A DNA stretch of 64,000 nt from Paraburkholderia sacchari. GTDB taxonomy: Bacteria > Pseudomonadota > Gammaproteobacteria > Burkholderiales > Burkholderiaceae. Made by a program: the position numbers and the translations under genes. The notes under the pieces are model-generated. The model did not search any database, was not told where the DNA came from, and saw only the letters and a program-made list of their open reading frames with translations. This document shows, piece after piece, positions 28,694 to 39,273 of the stretch. Location of the stretch: contig NZ_JTDB02000002.1 in the NCBI RefSeq assembly GCF_000785435.2, positions 248,001 through 312,000 on the forward strand, in the 5' to 3' direction. Within the stretch, counting starts at the first letter, position 1. The number at the start of each line of letters is the position of its first letter.

Positions 28694-29797
28694 ATGCAAC
28701 TGGTCAAGACCGAACGCGATAACCTGCTGAGGCCGCTGCAAACGGTGAGCGGCATTGTCGAACGCCGCCATACGTTGCCGATCCTCGCCAATCTGCTGAT
28801 CACCAAAACCGGTTCCGACGTCTCGTTCCTGTCGACCGACCTCGAGTTGCAGATCACCACGACCGCCGACTTCGGCGTCGGCAACGACCAGGTGGCCACG
28901 ACGGTCGCGGCGCGCAAGCTGCTCGACATCCTGCGCGCGATGCCCGACGGCCAGGTCACGCTCACGCTTGCGGACAAACGCCTCACGGTGCAGTCGGGCA
29001 AGAGCCGCTTCGCGCTGCAAACGCTCGCCGCGGACGAGTTCCCCACGGTGGCGCAGGCCAAGGACTTCGGTGCGAACCTCTCGGTGCCGCAGAAGACCTT
29101 CCGCCAACTGCTCGGCATGGTCTACTTCGCGATGGCGCAGCAGGACATCCGCTACTACCTGAACGGCATGCTGCTCGTCGTGGACGGCGACCAGCTGATG
29201 GCGGTCGCCACCGACGGCCACCGCCTCGCGTTCTCGTCGATGAAGATCGAAGGCTCGTTCGCCCGCCAGGAAGTCATCATCCCGCGCAAGACCATTCTCG
29301 AACTCCAGCGCCTGCTCGAAGACATCGACGATTCGCTGAAGATCGACATCGGCTCGACGCAGGTGAAGTTCACGTTTGGCCAGGTCGAACTCGTCTCGAA
29401 GCTCGTGGAAGGCAAGTTCCCCGACTTCCAGCGCGTGATTCCGAAGGCGCACAAGAACACCTTCCAGATTGGCCGCGAAGAGCTGCAACGCTCGCTGCAA
29501 CGCGCGGCGATTCTCACGTCCGACAAGTTCAAGGGCGTGCGCTGCATCATCGAGCCGGGCCAGCTCAAGATCATGTCGACCAACGCCGATCAGGAAGAGG
29601 CGCAGGAAGAGCTGGAAATCGCCTACCAGGGCGACACCATCGACATCGGGTTCAACGTCACGTATCTGCTCGACGTCCTCGCGAACCTGAAGGTGGACAC
29701 GCTGGAAGTGAGCCTTGGCGACGCCAGTTCCAGTGCGCTCATCACGATTCCTGAGAACGAGGAATTCAAATACGTCGTGATGCCGATGCGCATTTAA
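28694..29797 (+). CDS. dnaN: DNA polymerase III beta sliding clamp
   Basis: Encodes 367 residues, the normal clamp length, from ATG 28694 with AAGGAA upstream. Three repeated clamp domains of about 120 residues are visible; the start MQLVKTERDNLLRPLQTVSGIVERRHTLPIL and the C-terminal YVVMPMRI are typical. The clamp encircles DNA and tethers polymerase III and repair enzymes. It lies between dnaA and gyrB and is probably transcribed in part with them. Confidence 0.97.
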   Translation: MQLVKTERDNLLRPLQTVSGIVERRHTLPILANLLITKTGSDVSFLSTDLELQITTTADFGVGNDQVATTVAARKLLDILRAMPDGQVTLTLADKRLTVQSGKSRFALQTLAADEFPTVAQAKDFGANLSVPQKTFRQLLGMVYFAMAQQDIRYYLNGMLLVVDGDQLMAVATDGHRLAFSSMKIEGSFARQEVIIPRKTILELQRLLEDIDDSLKIDIGSTQVKFTFGQVELVSKLVEGKFPDFQRVIPKAHKNTFQIGREELQRSLQRAAILTSDKFKGVRCIIEPGQLKIMSTNADQEEAQEELEIAYQGDTIDIGFNVTYLLDVLANLKVDTLEVSLGDASSSALITIPENEEFKYVVMPMRI

Positions 29798-32383
<2,586 letters not shown>

Positions 32384-32714
32384 TTGTTGTTGTCTTGCAG
32401 AAAAGACGTCTTAAATCTCAAGAAGTTGTCCGCGTGGTTTTTGTAGGGCTCCAGAGTTGGCGCGACCGGCGACGAAGTTGTGCGGCTGGGCGACAAAGTT
32501 GGTGCAACTAGCCTACCTGTCGAACATCACGCGCGACGTTGGGAGGAATCGAACTTCGGAGTCCAATTCGCGGGTCTGGGGTTCGAGTTGCTGATTCGCC
32601 ACCATATTCAACGCGAATGCCCGCACTCTCACGAGTTGCGGGCTTTTTCGTTTTGGCGCGCGGTGAGCCACTTGGTGAGCCATCTGCTCGATGCACAAGT
32701 TGCCCCATCTTTAT
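32384..32714 (+). other. Junction of the foreign segment: tRNA-3'-like end and terminator
   Basis: After gyrB the composition changes. GGTTCGAG (32580-32587) followed by ATTCGCCACCA (32594-32604) resembles the T-arm and acceptor end of a tRNA, but no full cloverleaf can be folded upstream. The hairpin GCCCGCA/TGCGGGC (32619-32643) plus TTTTT is a good terminator. The pattern, tRNA end then terminator then integrase, is that of an island attachment site, here only a remnant. Confidence 0.5.
32619..32648 (+). terminator. Intrinsic terminator in the junction
   Basis: GCCCGCA (32619-32625) pairs with TGCGGGC (32637-32643); CTC/GAG extends the stem with one bulge. A run of five T follows. Confidence 0.7.
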
Positions 32715-32964
32715 CACTTATCTGGACGAACGCGAAATAACGGATGATCGAAAGGTCTTCCACAGCTTCCGGCACACATTCATCAACCGGATGACGGAAT
32801 TGCACATCCATCCGGCCATGTTGATGGCACTCGTGGGACACTATGACCAAGCGAAGGTCGATTTCAGTTCGCCGCACTTCGCGAACTACCAGCACGCGAA
32901 GCCGCTTGTCGAATTGAAGGCCACGCTTGCCCGATTCGACGTGAAGCTGCCTCTGACGTTTTGA
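32715..32964 (+). pseudogene. C-terminal remnant of a tyrosine-type integrase
   Basis: About 83 codons are homologous in pattern to the end of phage/island integrases. They contain the box with catalytic His and Arg (KVFHSFRHTFIN), then LVGH, and a final segment with a Tyr (HFANYQ) where the nucleophile would be expected. The rest of the catalytic domain and the whole DNA-binding domain are missing, so it cannot work. The frame upstream has no coding sense. It marks the left side of the transferred segment next to gyrB. Confidence 0.68.
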
Positions 32965-32978
32965 ATTACCGCCCCCAC

Positions 32979-33260
32979 ATGACGACAAAGATGAGTCAAA
33001 TGAGCAAAGAGCGATATGAAATCTTGAAACGCCTGAACGAGGCAGAAGGCAATCTGGCTTATATGTTGGCGGTTTTCGGCGACACGCTTGCCGAGCGCGA
33101 GGGATACAAGCACCTCGAAGGCATGGAAGCAATACATTTTTATGTCGTGCACAAGTTCAAATGGTTACCGGCCCAAGTTCGGTCGATGTCCGCGGCCGAC
33201 CTTCGCTTTGTTTTGACGGAGGAAATGTCCGGTTGGACGGCGCCCGTTGACGCCAGATGA
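32979..33260 (+). CDS. Small unknown protein, partner of the ART-like gene
   Basis: Encodes 93 residues (ATG 32979; ATG 33000 is also possible). It is predicted to be soluble and helical, with a charged N-terminus (ERYEILKRLNEAEGNLAYML) and a Trp/Phe-containing centre. I do not recognise a family. Its stop overlaps the start of the next gene (ATGA at 33257), so the two are translationally coupled. That is the arrangement of an antitoxin-toxin or immunity-effector pair, although nothing in the sequence itself shows such activity. GC content is lower than in the flanking genes. Confidence 0.62.
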   Translation: MTTKMSQMSKERYEILKRLNEAEGNLAYMLAVFGDTLAEREGYKHLEGMEAIHFYVVHKFKWLPAQVRSMSAADLRFVLTEEMSGWTAPVDAR

Positions 33261-33817
33261 CCCAAGGAGGCTACCCGTCTCTTTTAAGGCATATTCTGGA
33301 AGGCAAGGAATACATGCCACTCATTCGAAGCCGCGATGTTGAGAAACATCGGGCTCAGTGGCGCGCGCTGATTCACGACCTCTCTGCCTGCCCGCCCAAA
33401 GAGCCAGAAATCGCGGACAGCTTCCACACACAATGGCATGTCTCCGGCCACCGCATTCGAGAACTCGTTGCCGACGACGATTTGCTGATGAACATGCTTT
33501 GGGTCTGGTTGCCTCGGTATGAGGGACCGCATCTTGTCCTCTATCGAGGCGAGAACAGAGACCGCTTTCAGGGCGGAAGAATCGGGACTGCATGGAGCGA
33601 TCAAAGAGAGACCGCCCGCATGTTCGCGAGCGGGTTGAACAACACCGGCGAAGGCGGCGTAATTCTTAACGTCGTCGCGCCCGCTGACGCGATCATCGCT
33701 GGGCCCTCCGAGCACAGCGCAAACTGGCTGCGTGAGCGCGAGTTCACAGTCGACTGGCGAAAGCTCGACAAGAGCAAAATTGAGCAAATTCAATTTTTCA
33801 CGCCGCACAAGCGCTAG
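33257..33817 (+). CDS. Putative ADP-ribosyltransferase-fold protein
   Basis: Encodes 186 residues. The C-terminal half has the three marks of R-S-E-class ADP-ribosyltransferases in order. They are Arg 97 in LYRGEN, a TAWS segment (111-114) followed by a helix with ARMFA (120-124) like the STS region, and an E-x-E pair at Glu 160 and Glu 162 in LREREF. Known members modify proteins, nucleic acids or small molecules with ADP-ribose and include toxins and phage or anti-phage factors. The N-terminal 85 residues are unrecognised. It overlaps a small upstream gene by 4 bp. The fold is inferred from motifs only. Confidence 0.6.
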   Translation: MTQGGYPSLLRHILEGKEYMPLIRSRDVEKHRAQWRALIHDLSACPPKEPEIADSFHTQWHVSGHRIRELVADDDLLMNMLWVWLPRYEGPHLVLYRGENRDRFQGGRIGTAWSDQRETARMFASGLNNTGEGGVILNVVAPADAIIAGPSEHSANWLREREFTVDWRKLDKSKIEQIQFFTPHKR

Positions 33818-33870
33818 GCTGAGGCAGAATCTGACACTTCGCGAACCATCCCCGCCCTGACGGGCGGGGC

Positions 33871-34722
33871 TCAACGATAGGGCGATTTCGAAATGTCGAC
33901 TTCGGCTTTGACCCCAACCGACTCCAAGAACTGGCTCACATAATCGCGGGCCTCGCGGTCCACGTTAGCCGGCCCGATCACGACATCCCGGATGCATTGC
34001 CGAATGTCAGGCGTTTCGAAATATGGCGTGAGTCCATAGGGCCCGCGTCGCCAACGCTTTTCGGGGGCGCTCTCGTTCACGCGATCGCTTTGTCGCGAAA
34101 GGGTGGCGTTGTGGACAATGCGCCACTCCCTCTCGGTCCAAAAGTCGGGGTGCTTGCAAAACGCGCAGACGCGGTCGATGTATTCCCAAGCTACCGTGGA
34201 AGCGTCTTTGTCGGTGAACAACGGTTCGATGTCGATCAACATTCTTAAATGTTTGATCTTATCGTCCTCGATGTTCGGATCTCCATAGAAAACTGATGCG
34301 AAACTCCATTCTGCCGAACCTTGTTCGCCAGGCGGGACGGAGTAGGTGGAATCAAACAAGGGCGCCCCGACCGCCATTCGAAGCGCGTTGACGTCAAACC
34401 CAATTGCAAATCCCGCGCCTCTTTCGGCGTAAGCGGCCCATTGTGGAACCGAATCCCTGTCTTCGGAAAAGCAGCACACGAAATAGTCGCTGATGCCTTG
34501 AATCACCTCAAAGTGAAAATCGAGCTTGTCGAAAATGGCTTTGAGATCCTCGTCGTTCCTTGACTGCGCTTCCAAATGCCGAAAAGCCAAAGTCTTAAAC
34601 CACTCCGACTCTTGCCGATCGTTTGTCTTTTTTGCGTCGGACACCCATAGGCGGCCGCTCTTCAAAATCGACAAAAACGCCTCGACCCCGCAATAGTGAT
34701 AGACCTTGTTTGGAATAGCCAC
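33871..34722 (-). CDS. DUF2971-like protein
   Basis: Encodes 283 residues. The N-terminus VYHYCGVEAFLSILKSGRLWVSDAKKTND, the CFSED segment (84-88), WAAYAERGAGFAIGFD and the FWTEREWRIV segment (E197, E199) match the DUF2971 pattern as I know it. The family is common near mobile and defence genes; its activity is not established. The H-Y start, the FS motif and the E-x-E pair could reflect a distant ADP-ribosyltransferase fold, but this is speculative. It is convergent with the ART-like gene (stops 53 bp apart) and has lower GC than core genes. Confidence 0.68.
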   Translation of the reverse strand: MAIPNKVYHYCGVEAFLSILKSGRLWVSDAKKTNDRQESEWFKTLAFRHLEAQSRNDEDLKAIFDKLDFHFEVIQGISDYFVCCFSEDRDSVPQWAAYAERGAGFAIGFDVNALRMAVGAPLFDSTYSVPPGEQGSAEWSFASVFYGDPNIEDDKIKHLRMLIDIEPLFTDKDASTVAWEYIDRVCAFCKHPDFWTEREWRIVHNATLSRQSDRVNESAPEKRWRRGPYGLTPYFETPDIRQCIRDVVIGPANVDREARDYVSQFLESVGVKAEVDISKSPYR

Positions 34723-35064
34723 GACTCCCCCTCGAACGTTTTATAAACGCTAGACTCGTCCCTTTGGAAGGGGCGAGCACAAATTAGGCCACAGGTTCAC
34801 ATGTCGCTCCAACGGCTCGTTTTGCGCTGTGTCGGTTCAAGCCCTTAACGGCCCTGATTTTCGCTCGCGCAAACTCGGATCAAGGGCGGGCAACGCCCGG
34901 CGCAGCGAACCCTTGACGCGCGACAAACCGAACAATGAGAAAGGTTTTAGAGCGCGGCAAAGTCGCGCCCCCCACTCTACTCGACCAAGGGCCTAGAGCG
35001 CGGGCTATTCGCGCCAGCCGGTGCCATCCTACCAACTCATGTGTCGCCCAACTCATGGCCCGAA
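34723..35064. other. Gene-free stretch with inverted and direct repeats
   Basis: No coding frame is credible. TCAAGGG (34880-34886) and CCCTTGA (34910-34916) are a perfect inverted repeat enclosing a smaller hairpin. Downstream, TAGAGCGCGG occurs at 34949-34958 and 34994-35003, each followed seven bases later by CGCGC to make a small hairpin. The stretch presumably also holds the promoter of the DUF2971-like gene. Confidence 0.5.
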
Positions 35065-35868
35065 TCAGCGCCGCGGTCCAGTGTCCGCCGCCGCAAAATA
35101 CGGCATGACGTAGGACGGGGTGCCCTCCCGGATCGTCATGACCACCTTCACCTCCATCGGCCGACGCTGGCGGGAGACGCGACCAGGCCCAAGCTTGACC
35201 GTCAGTGAGGAGGCGTCTTTGGGGACGACTATGATCGGCCGAACCATCGCTTCCTCGTCTGGAAAGAAAGCTCCTTTAAGACCAGCGCATTCTTCGCAAA
35301 GCGTGGCCCACTCAGGCGAAGGCTTGGATGGCGGAACCTCGGCGACATCCTGCTGATAATCGCTCTGAATCGTGTCCTCGACGCATCGAGCGACAGCCTC
35401 CCCAACCCGATAAACGAGCCAGAAATTCATCATCATGTCTCTTCTGAATGAGAAGGCGGTCTGCATCTTGTCTTTCGATTTGTGAAGCTTCCTGTTTGGC
35501 CCAATGGCGCCCGCCGGATAAGCACCGTTTAGAAAAAACCCGCAAATCGGACCATCCGGCGTGCTCGCGTTGCACAACGTCAAATGCCCGCTCGCGTGTT
35601 TCAGCTCGTTCACCAGCACCCCAAGACACGGATCGCGATACCTCTTGATCACCTCCTCTTGAAACGCCTTCCACCCGGGCAACGCGGTGGCGTCAAGAAA
35701 TTGCCAATGGAATTTATGGATTTTCCCCGCAATCGGAGGGCGCAGACACCGCAAAATCTCCGTGCACGCGTCGATGTGTTCGTTGAGCCGATCGAGCAAG
35801 GTTTCGTAGACGCTCAGAAGTTCTTCGCCGCCGGTTGCATCTCTTGCCAGTGCGACCTCGGTCTCCAT
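35065..35868 (-). CDS. Unrecognised protein of the foreign segment
   Basis: Encodes 267 residues from ATG 35868 (a TTG four codons upstream is possible). It is soluble, mixed alpha/beta, with an N-terminal helical region, several His (HKFHWQF, ELKHASGHLTLC) and a CEEC pair near residue 200. I could not assign a family. Its first 55 bases overlap the frame-altered end of the truncated glycosyltransferase gene on the same strand, so its start lies exactly at the junction of the foreign segment. It may therefore be complete or have lost its own beginning. Confidence 0.55.
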   Translation of the reverse strand: METEVALARDATGGEELLSVYETLLDRLNEHIDACTEILRCLRPPIAGKIHKFHWQFLDATALPGWKAFQEEVIKRYRDPCLGVLVNELKHASGHLTLCNASTPDGPICGFFLNGAYPAGAIGPNRKLHKSKDKMQTAFSFRRDMMMNFWLVYRVGEAVARCVEDTIQSDYQQDVAEVPPSKPSPEWATLCEECAGLKGAFFPDEEAMVRPIIVVPKDASSLTVKLGPGRVSRQRRPMEVKVVMTIREGTPSYVMPYFAAADTGPRR

Positions 35869-37700
35869 GCGGCTGAGCAAGGGAAGCGCACACGCTCAGC
35901 CTCGATGCCATGCGCCGCAAGACGCGTCGCGAGCCGCTCGCGCGCGCTGCCGGGTGGCGCCATCAAGATGAGGCGAGCGTGGGGCAGCGCGGCGAACACA
36001 CCGGACCAAAGCGCCAGCGTCGCGCCGGTGAGCTTGCAGGGGTTGTTCAGACATCCGAACATAATGTGCCCAGCCGAATGTGCTGAAACTACCGGCAACG
36101 CGCCCGGTTCCAGCCCCTGAGAAAGCGCGTCGTAGCACCAGAACGCATCGGGGAGGCGCACTGACCGTTCCGTGTACTGGCCGTCGACGTTCGGCATTTC
36201 CACCGGGTCGAGCCACGGATCGGTGAGCCGCCATCCGATCGACGGGCTGCCGGTCGTCCCCGGGTAGGCGAGCCACGCCACCTGCACGGGCGCGGGCCGC
36301 CGCGCGAACACCAGGCGCCGCGCGCCGCCCATGTGCATCGTGAGGTCGACGAGTATGTCGATTCGATCGTCGCGAATCTGCTGTGCAAGGCGCGCGTCGT
36401 CGAAATCGCGAACGTCGCGCCATACGTCGGCGAGCTTCATGAGTCGCCCGGTCACATCGTCGTGCTGAGCGCTCAACGCATAGCAGACGATCTCGAACGC
36501 CGCGTGATCGTGATGACGCAATAACGGCATCGTGAAGAGCGACTGGCAGTGGTTGCGAAAATCGGGCGAGACATAGCCGATGCGCAGCCGCCGTTCGGGC
36601 TCCGGCGCGTTCGCATGGTGTGCGTTCGCGCTCGCGGCAAGCAACGCCGCCTCGTGCCGCGCCGAGAACTGCTCGGCCTCTACGCGAACCGCGTGAGCGT
36701 CGTCGGCGGCGAACATCAGCGCGAATAGCAGGTTGCTGTTGGCGCCGATATTGGCGGGATCGCATGCCATCGCCCGGCGATAGCATGCAATGGACGCCTC
36801 GATGCAGCCGCTCTTGCTCATGACGTTGCCGAGATTGATGTGCGCTTCGGCGAAATCGGGTTTCAGTTCGATGGCGCGGGTAAACACCGCTCGCGCTTCG
36901 TCGATGCGGCCGCGGCTCATGAAGACGTTGCCGAGGTTGTTCCATGCGGACACTCGGCGCGGGTCGAGTTCGAGCGCGCGTTCGAGTGCCGACTTCGCCT
37001 CGTCGATGCGGCCCTCGCCCCACAAGACACAGCCCAGATTCGTGAGCACTTCGACAGAATTCGGCGCGAGCTCGCGGGCGCGTTCGAGCACGGCCCGCGC
37101 TTCGGTGTTGCGATTCATCGCCAGCAAGGCTTTGCCGAGGTTGTTCCAGGCATTCGCCTGGGATGGCGCGATCTCCACCGTGCGTCGCAGCACGGCCGCG
37201 GCGCGCGCCGGCTCTCCGGCGTTCAACAACATGGTCCCGTAGTTGAAGTGGATGCCGGGATGATCGGGCGCCAGGGCAATCGCGCGCTCGAAGAGGCGCG
37301 ACGCCTGTTCAGGCTCTCCCTGCTCGCCGTAGAGGTGGCCGAGATTGTTTAGCGCGATGGGGAAATCCGGCTGCAACTCGATCGCGCGGCTCAGTGCATG
37401 AATCGCCATGCTGCGCTCGGCTGCGGAGCGGCAAGTCAGGGCCAGGCTCACGAGAAAAGCCGGACTCTCACGCACCGCGAGCGCGCGGCCAATCAGTGCA
37501 CGCGCTGCCGAACGGTCCCGGTCCAACTTGAGCAGGCCGGCAAGGTGCAGTGCATCGGCATCGTGAGGATTCGCGGCGACAAGCCGCTCGCATATCGCGC
37601 GCGCGGCTGCAGTTTCGCCGCGATGCCAGGCGGCCTCGGCAGCTGCGAACAGGTCGCCGGGGATTAACGGCCCGGAAGCCCCGGTGTTGGAGATTGCCAT
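35814..37700 (-). pseudogene. TPR / O-GlcNAc-transferase-like protein, C-terminally truncated
   Basis: Encodes 628 residues, the last about 22 not family-like. About ten TPR repeats (residues 20-340) precede the first half of a SPINDLY/OGT glycosyltransferase domain. The active-site His is in YVSPDFRNH, and the UDP-binding Lys is in NNPCKL. After ERVRF the sequence departs from the family and ends at 35814. The usual remainder, about 150 residues including the HTT/nucleotide-binding region, is absent. Full-length members add GlcNAc-like sugars to proteins or act in envelope glycosylation. The break coincides with the edge of the low-GC segment, so I infer loss of the 3' end on insertion. Confidence 0.78.
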
Positions 37701-37857
37701 GGTTGGAAACGCCCCTGCGGGCCGCCTGACGACGCAGGCCGGACACAACGAGACGTGAAGATGCGGAGCCGCTTATTGTCGTGGCGTCGCGGCGCTCTCG
37801 AATTGATTTTGAACAACGGGCGGACGCGCGCCGAGCCGGTTGGGGCGCGCACGGCAA

Positions 37858-38111
37858 CTATCCACAGACCTCTGCGGATAACCCAAGGAAAAGCCCTGGA
37901 AATCACTGTGCACGAATCGGGGATAACTTTGCGGCACAGAAAAACAGGGAAAAGTTGCCAGCAGCAGTCCAGCGTTGTCCTTGAAACGCCCGCAGGGTTA
38001 TGAATTTCCCACCACCTTGTTTACTCAACGGTTTTTCCCGGTTATCCACAGGAAACCCAGGGGCTTGTTAACTATTACTACGTTTACGTATACATAAGTT
38101 AAAAAAACCTT
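37858..38111. other. Candidate replication origin: DnaA-box cluster and AT-rich segment
   Basis: In this gene-free stretch (37701-38179) there are four DnaA-box-like sites. CTATCCACA (37858-37866) has one mismatch, TGCGGATAA (37873-37881) has one mismatch, CGGGGATAA (37918-37926) has two, and TTATCCACA (38042-38050) is perfect. Directly after the perfect box lies a strongly AT-rich run (about 38066-38111) that could be the unwinding element. No gene covers it. It is about 11 kb from dnaA. The rpmH-dnaA gap has only one box. I consider this the better oriC candidate in the window, unproven. Confidence 0.5.
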
Positions 38112-38179
38112 AGAAGCCTCGCACCGGAAGTGGCTCCAGCCGCCGGAACAGCCTGGACCGGCGGCATTGAGCCATCCGA

Positions 38180-38659
38180 TCAAATCAACCGGATATACAA
38201 CTCCGTGCGTAAATCGTCGGGCGCCACTTCGTCCGGCGTATTCAAATAGATTTCGAACGATGGCGTCGAAAAATCGGCCTTGCGCCCGGACTTCGGCAGC
38301 CAGTCGTTGTAGAACCACATCCACGAATCGCCGAGGCCTTCATACGGACCCTTGTGCAGCAGCATCGCGTGCTCACCGCCGCGCAGATGGATTTTCTCGA
38401 CGGGCGCGATGATGTCGACATCCGTCGGCTGCTCCAGATGAATGGCCGCTTTCGAGCGCAGCTTCGATGCCTCCACCTGATTGGGATCGTCGTAATAGAT
38501 GCCGACCATGCGCGCGCCCGACGTGCGCACCTTGCGCTCGCTGAGCCATTGCGCGAGCGTATAGAACGCGTCGCCAATCTTCATGTATGGGCCCACGTGG
38601 CCGACGGCAAGCAGATCTAGCTGATCGAGGGTGACGAGCTTTACTTCGCGGTGTTGCAT
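38180..38659 (-). CDS. GyrI-like / AraC-effector-binding domain protein
   Basis: Encodes 159 residues from ATG 38659, with GGAG eight bases upstream. The fold is the GyrI-like small-molecule-binding domain: the early strand with LLAVGHVGPYMKIGDAFYTLAQWL, the centre GIYYDDP, and the end with FEIYLNTP and a final TELYIRLI. Such stand-alone domains bind hydrophobic or drug-like ligands, and E. coli GyrI inhibits gyrase. No HTH is attached. The ligand is unknown. It borders the origin candidate. Confidence 0.85.
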   Translation of the reverse strand: MQHREVKLVTLDQLDLLAVGHVGPYMKIGDAFYTLAQWLSERKVRTSGARMVGIYYDDPNQVEASKLRSKAAIHLEQPTDVDIIAPVEKIHLRGGEHAMLLHKGPYEGLGDSWMWFYNDWLPKSGRKADFSTPSFEIYLNTPDEVAPDDLRTELYIRLI

Positions 38660-38792
38660 GATGGCGTCTCCAGGTTCGACGGCCGGCCGGGCCGCGCAGG
38701 TTGATCCGCTCCAAGATAGCACTGTGTTTGGAGAGATGTCCTTTCCTGGATCTGGCACGCGGGATGCATGCGCCGCTAAAGCTCCAGGGGAC

Positions 38793-39173
38793 TCACAGGC
38801 TGACTCGTCTCACCGGATGCGCTTCGAGCCACGCATGCTCGTCGTCGTCGTAAAGCCGCGAACGCGTGAGAAAGCGCAGCCCCGTGGGCCGTTCCAGCGA
38901 GAACATGCCGCCATTGCCCGGTACGGCGTCGATGATGAGCTGCGTATGCTGCCAGTACTCGAACTGCGCTTCGGTCATATAGAACGGCATCCCGCCGATC
39001 TCGCCGAGTTGCACGTCGGCGCCGCCGACCATGAACTCGCCAGCGGGAAAACACATGGGCGCGCTGCCGTCGCAGCAGCCGCCCGATTGATGAAAGAGCA
39101 GGGGGCCGTGCTCGCGTTCTAGCTGCCCGATCAATGCGAGCGCGGCCGGCGTGGCGGTAACGCGTGCAACCAT
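38793..39173 (-). CDS. DUF779 family protein
   Basis: Encodes 126 residues; GGAGG upstream supports ATG 39173. The FHQSGGCCDGSAPMC segment (about residues 27-41) with three Cys and the WQHTQLIIDAVPG segment are typical of DUF779. The family is almost always next to an aldehyde dehydrogenase gene, as here (100 bp upstream, same strand). A helper role in maturation, metal supply or regulation of that enzyme is likely but unproven. Confidence 0.88.
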   Translation of the reverse strand: MVARVTATPAALALIGQLEREHGPLLFHQSGGCCDGSAPMCFPAGEFMVGGADVQLGEIGGMPFYMTEAQFEYWQHTQLIIDAVPGNGGMFSLERPTGLRFLTRSRLYDDDEHAWLEAHPVRRVSL

Positions 39174-39273
39174 GTGGTGAGTCCTCCGTGCTTCGGCGCC
39201 AGACCGGCCGGGAAGACTGCTCATCCCGGCCGGTCTGGCTACCCGGCGATCATGATCGCGATCGCTATCGGAA

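Noticed and set aside
32523..32604. Complete tRNA gene at the junction
   Set aside because: The T-arm and acceptor end look right, but no matching 5' acceptor strand, D-arm or anticodon arm can be folded.
32961..32978. TTG start for the small gene overlapping the integrase stop
   Set aside because: The added six residues (NYRPH-like) have no support, and two ATG codons follow closely.
34800..34930. Possible integron attC site in the gap of the foreign segment
   Set aside because: Inverted repeats are present, but the core sites do not fit GTTRRRY/RYYYAAC, and the genes are not in cassette orientation.
34949..35015. CRISPR array or type III toxin-antitoxin RNA repeats
   Set aside because: Only two imperfect repeats 45 bp apart, with no cas gene or ToxN-like protein.
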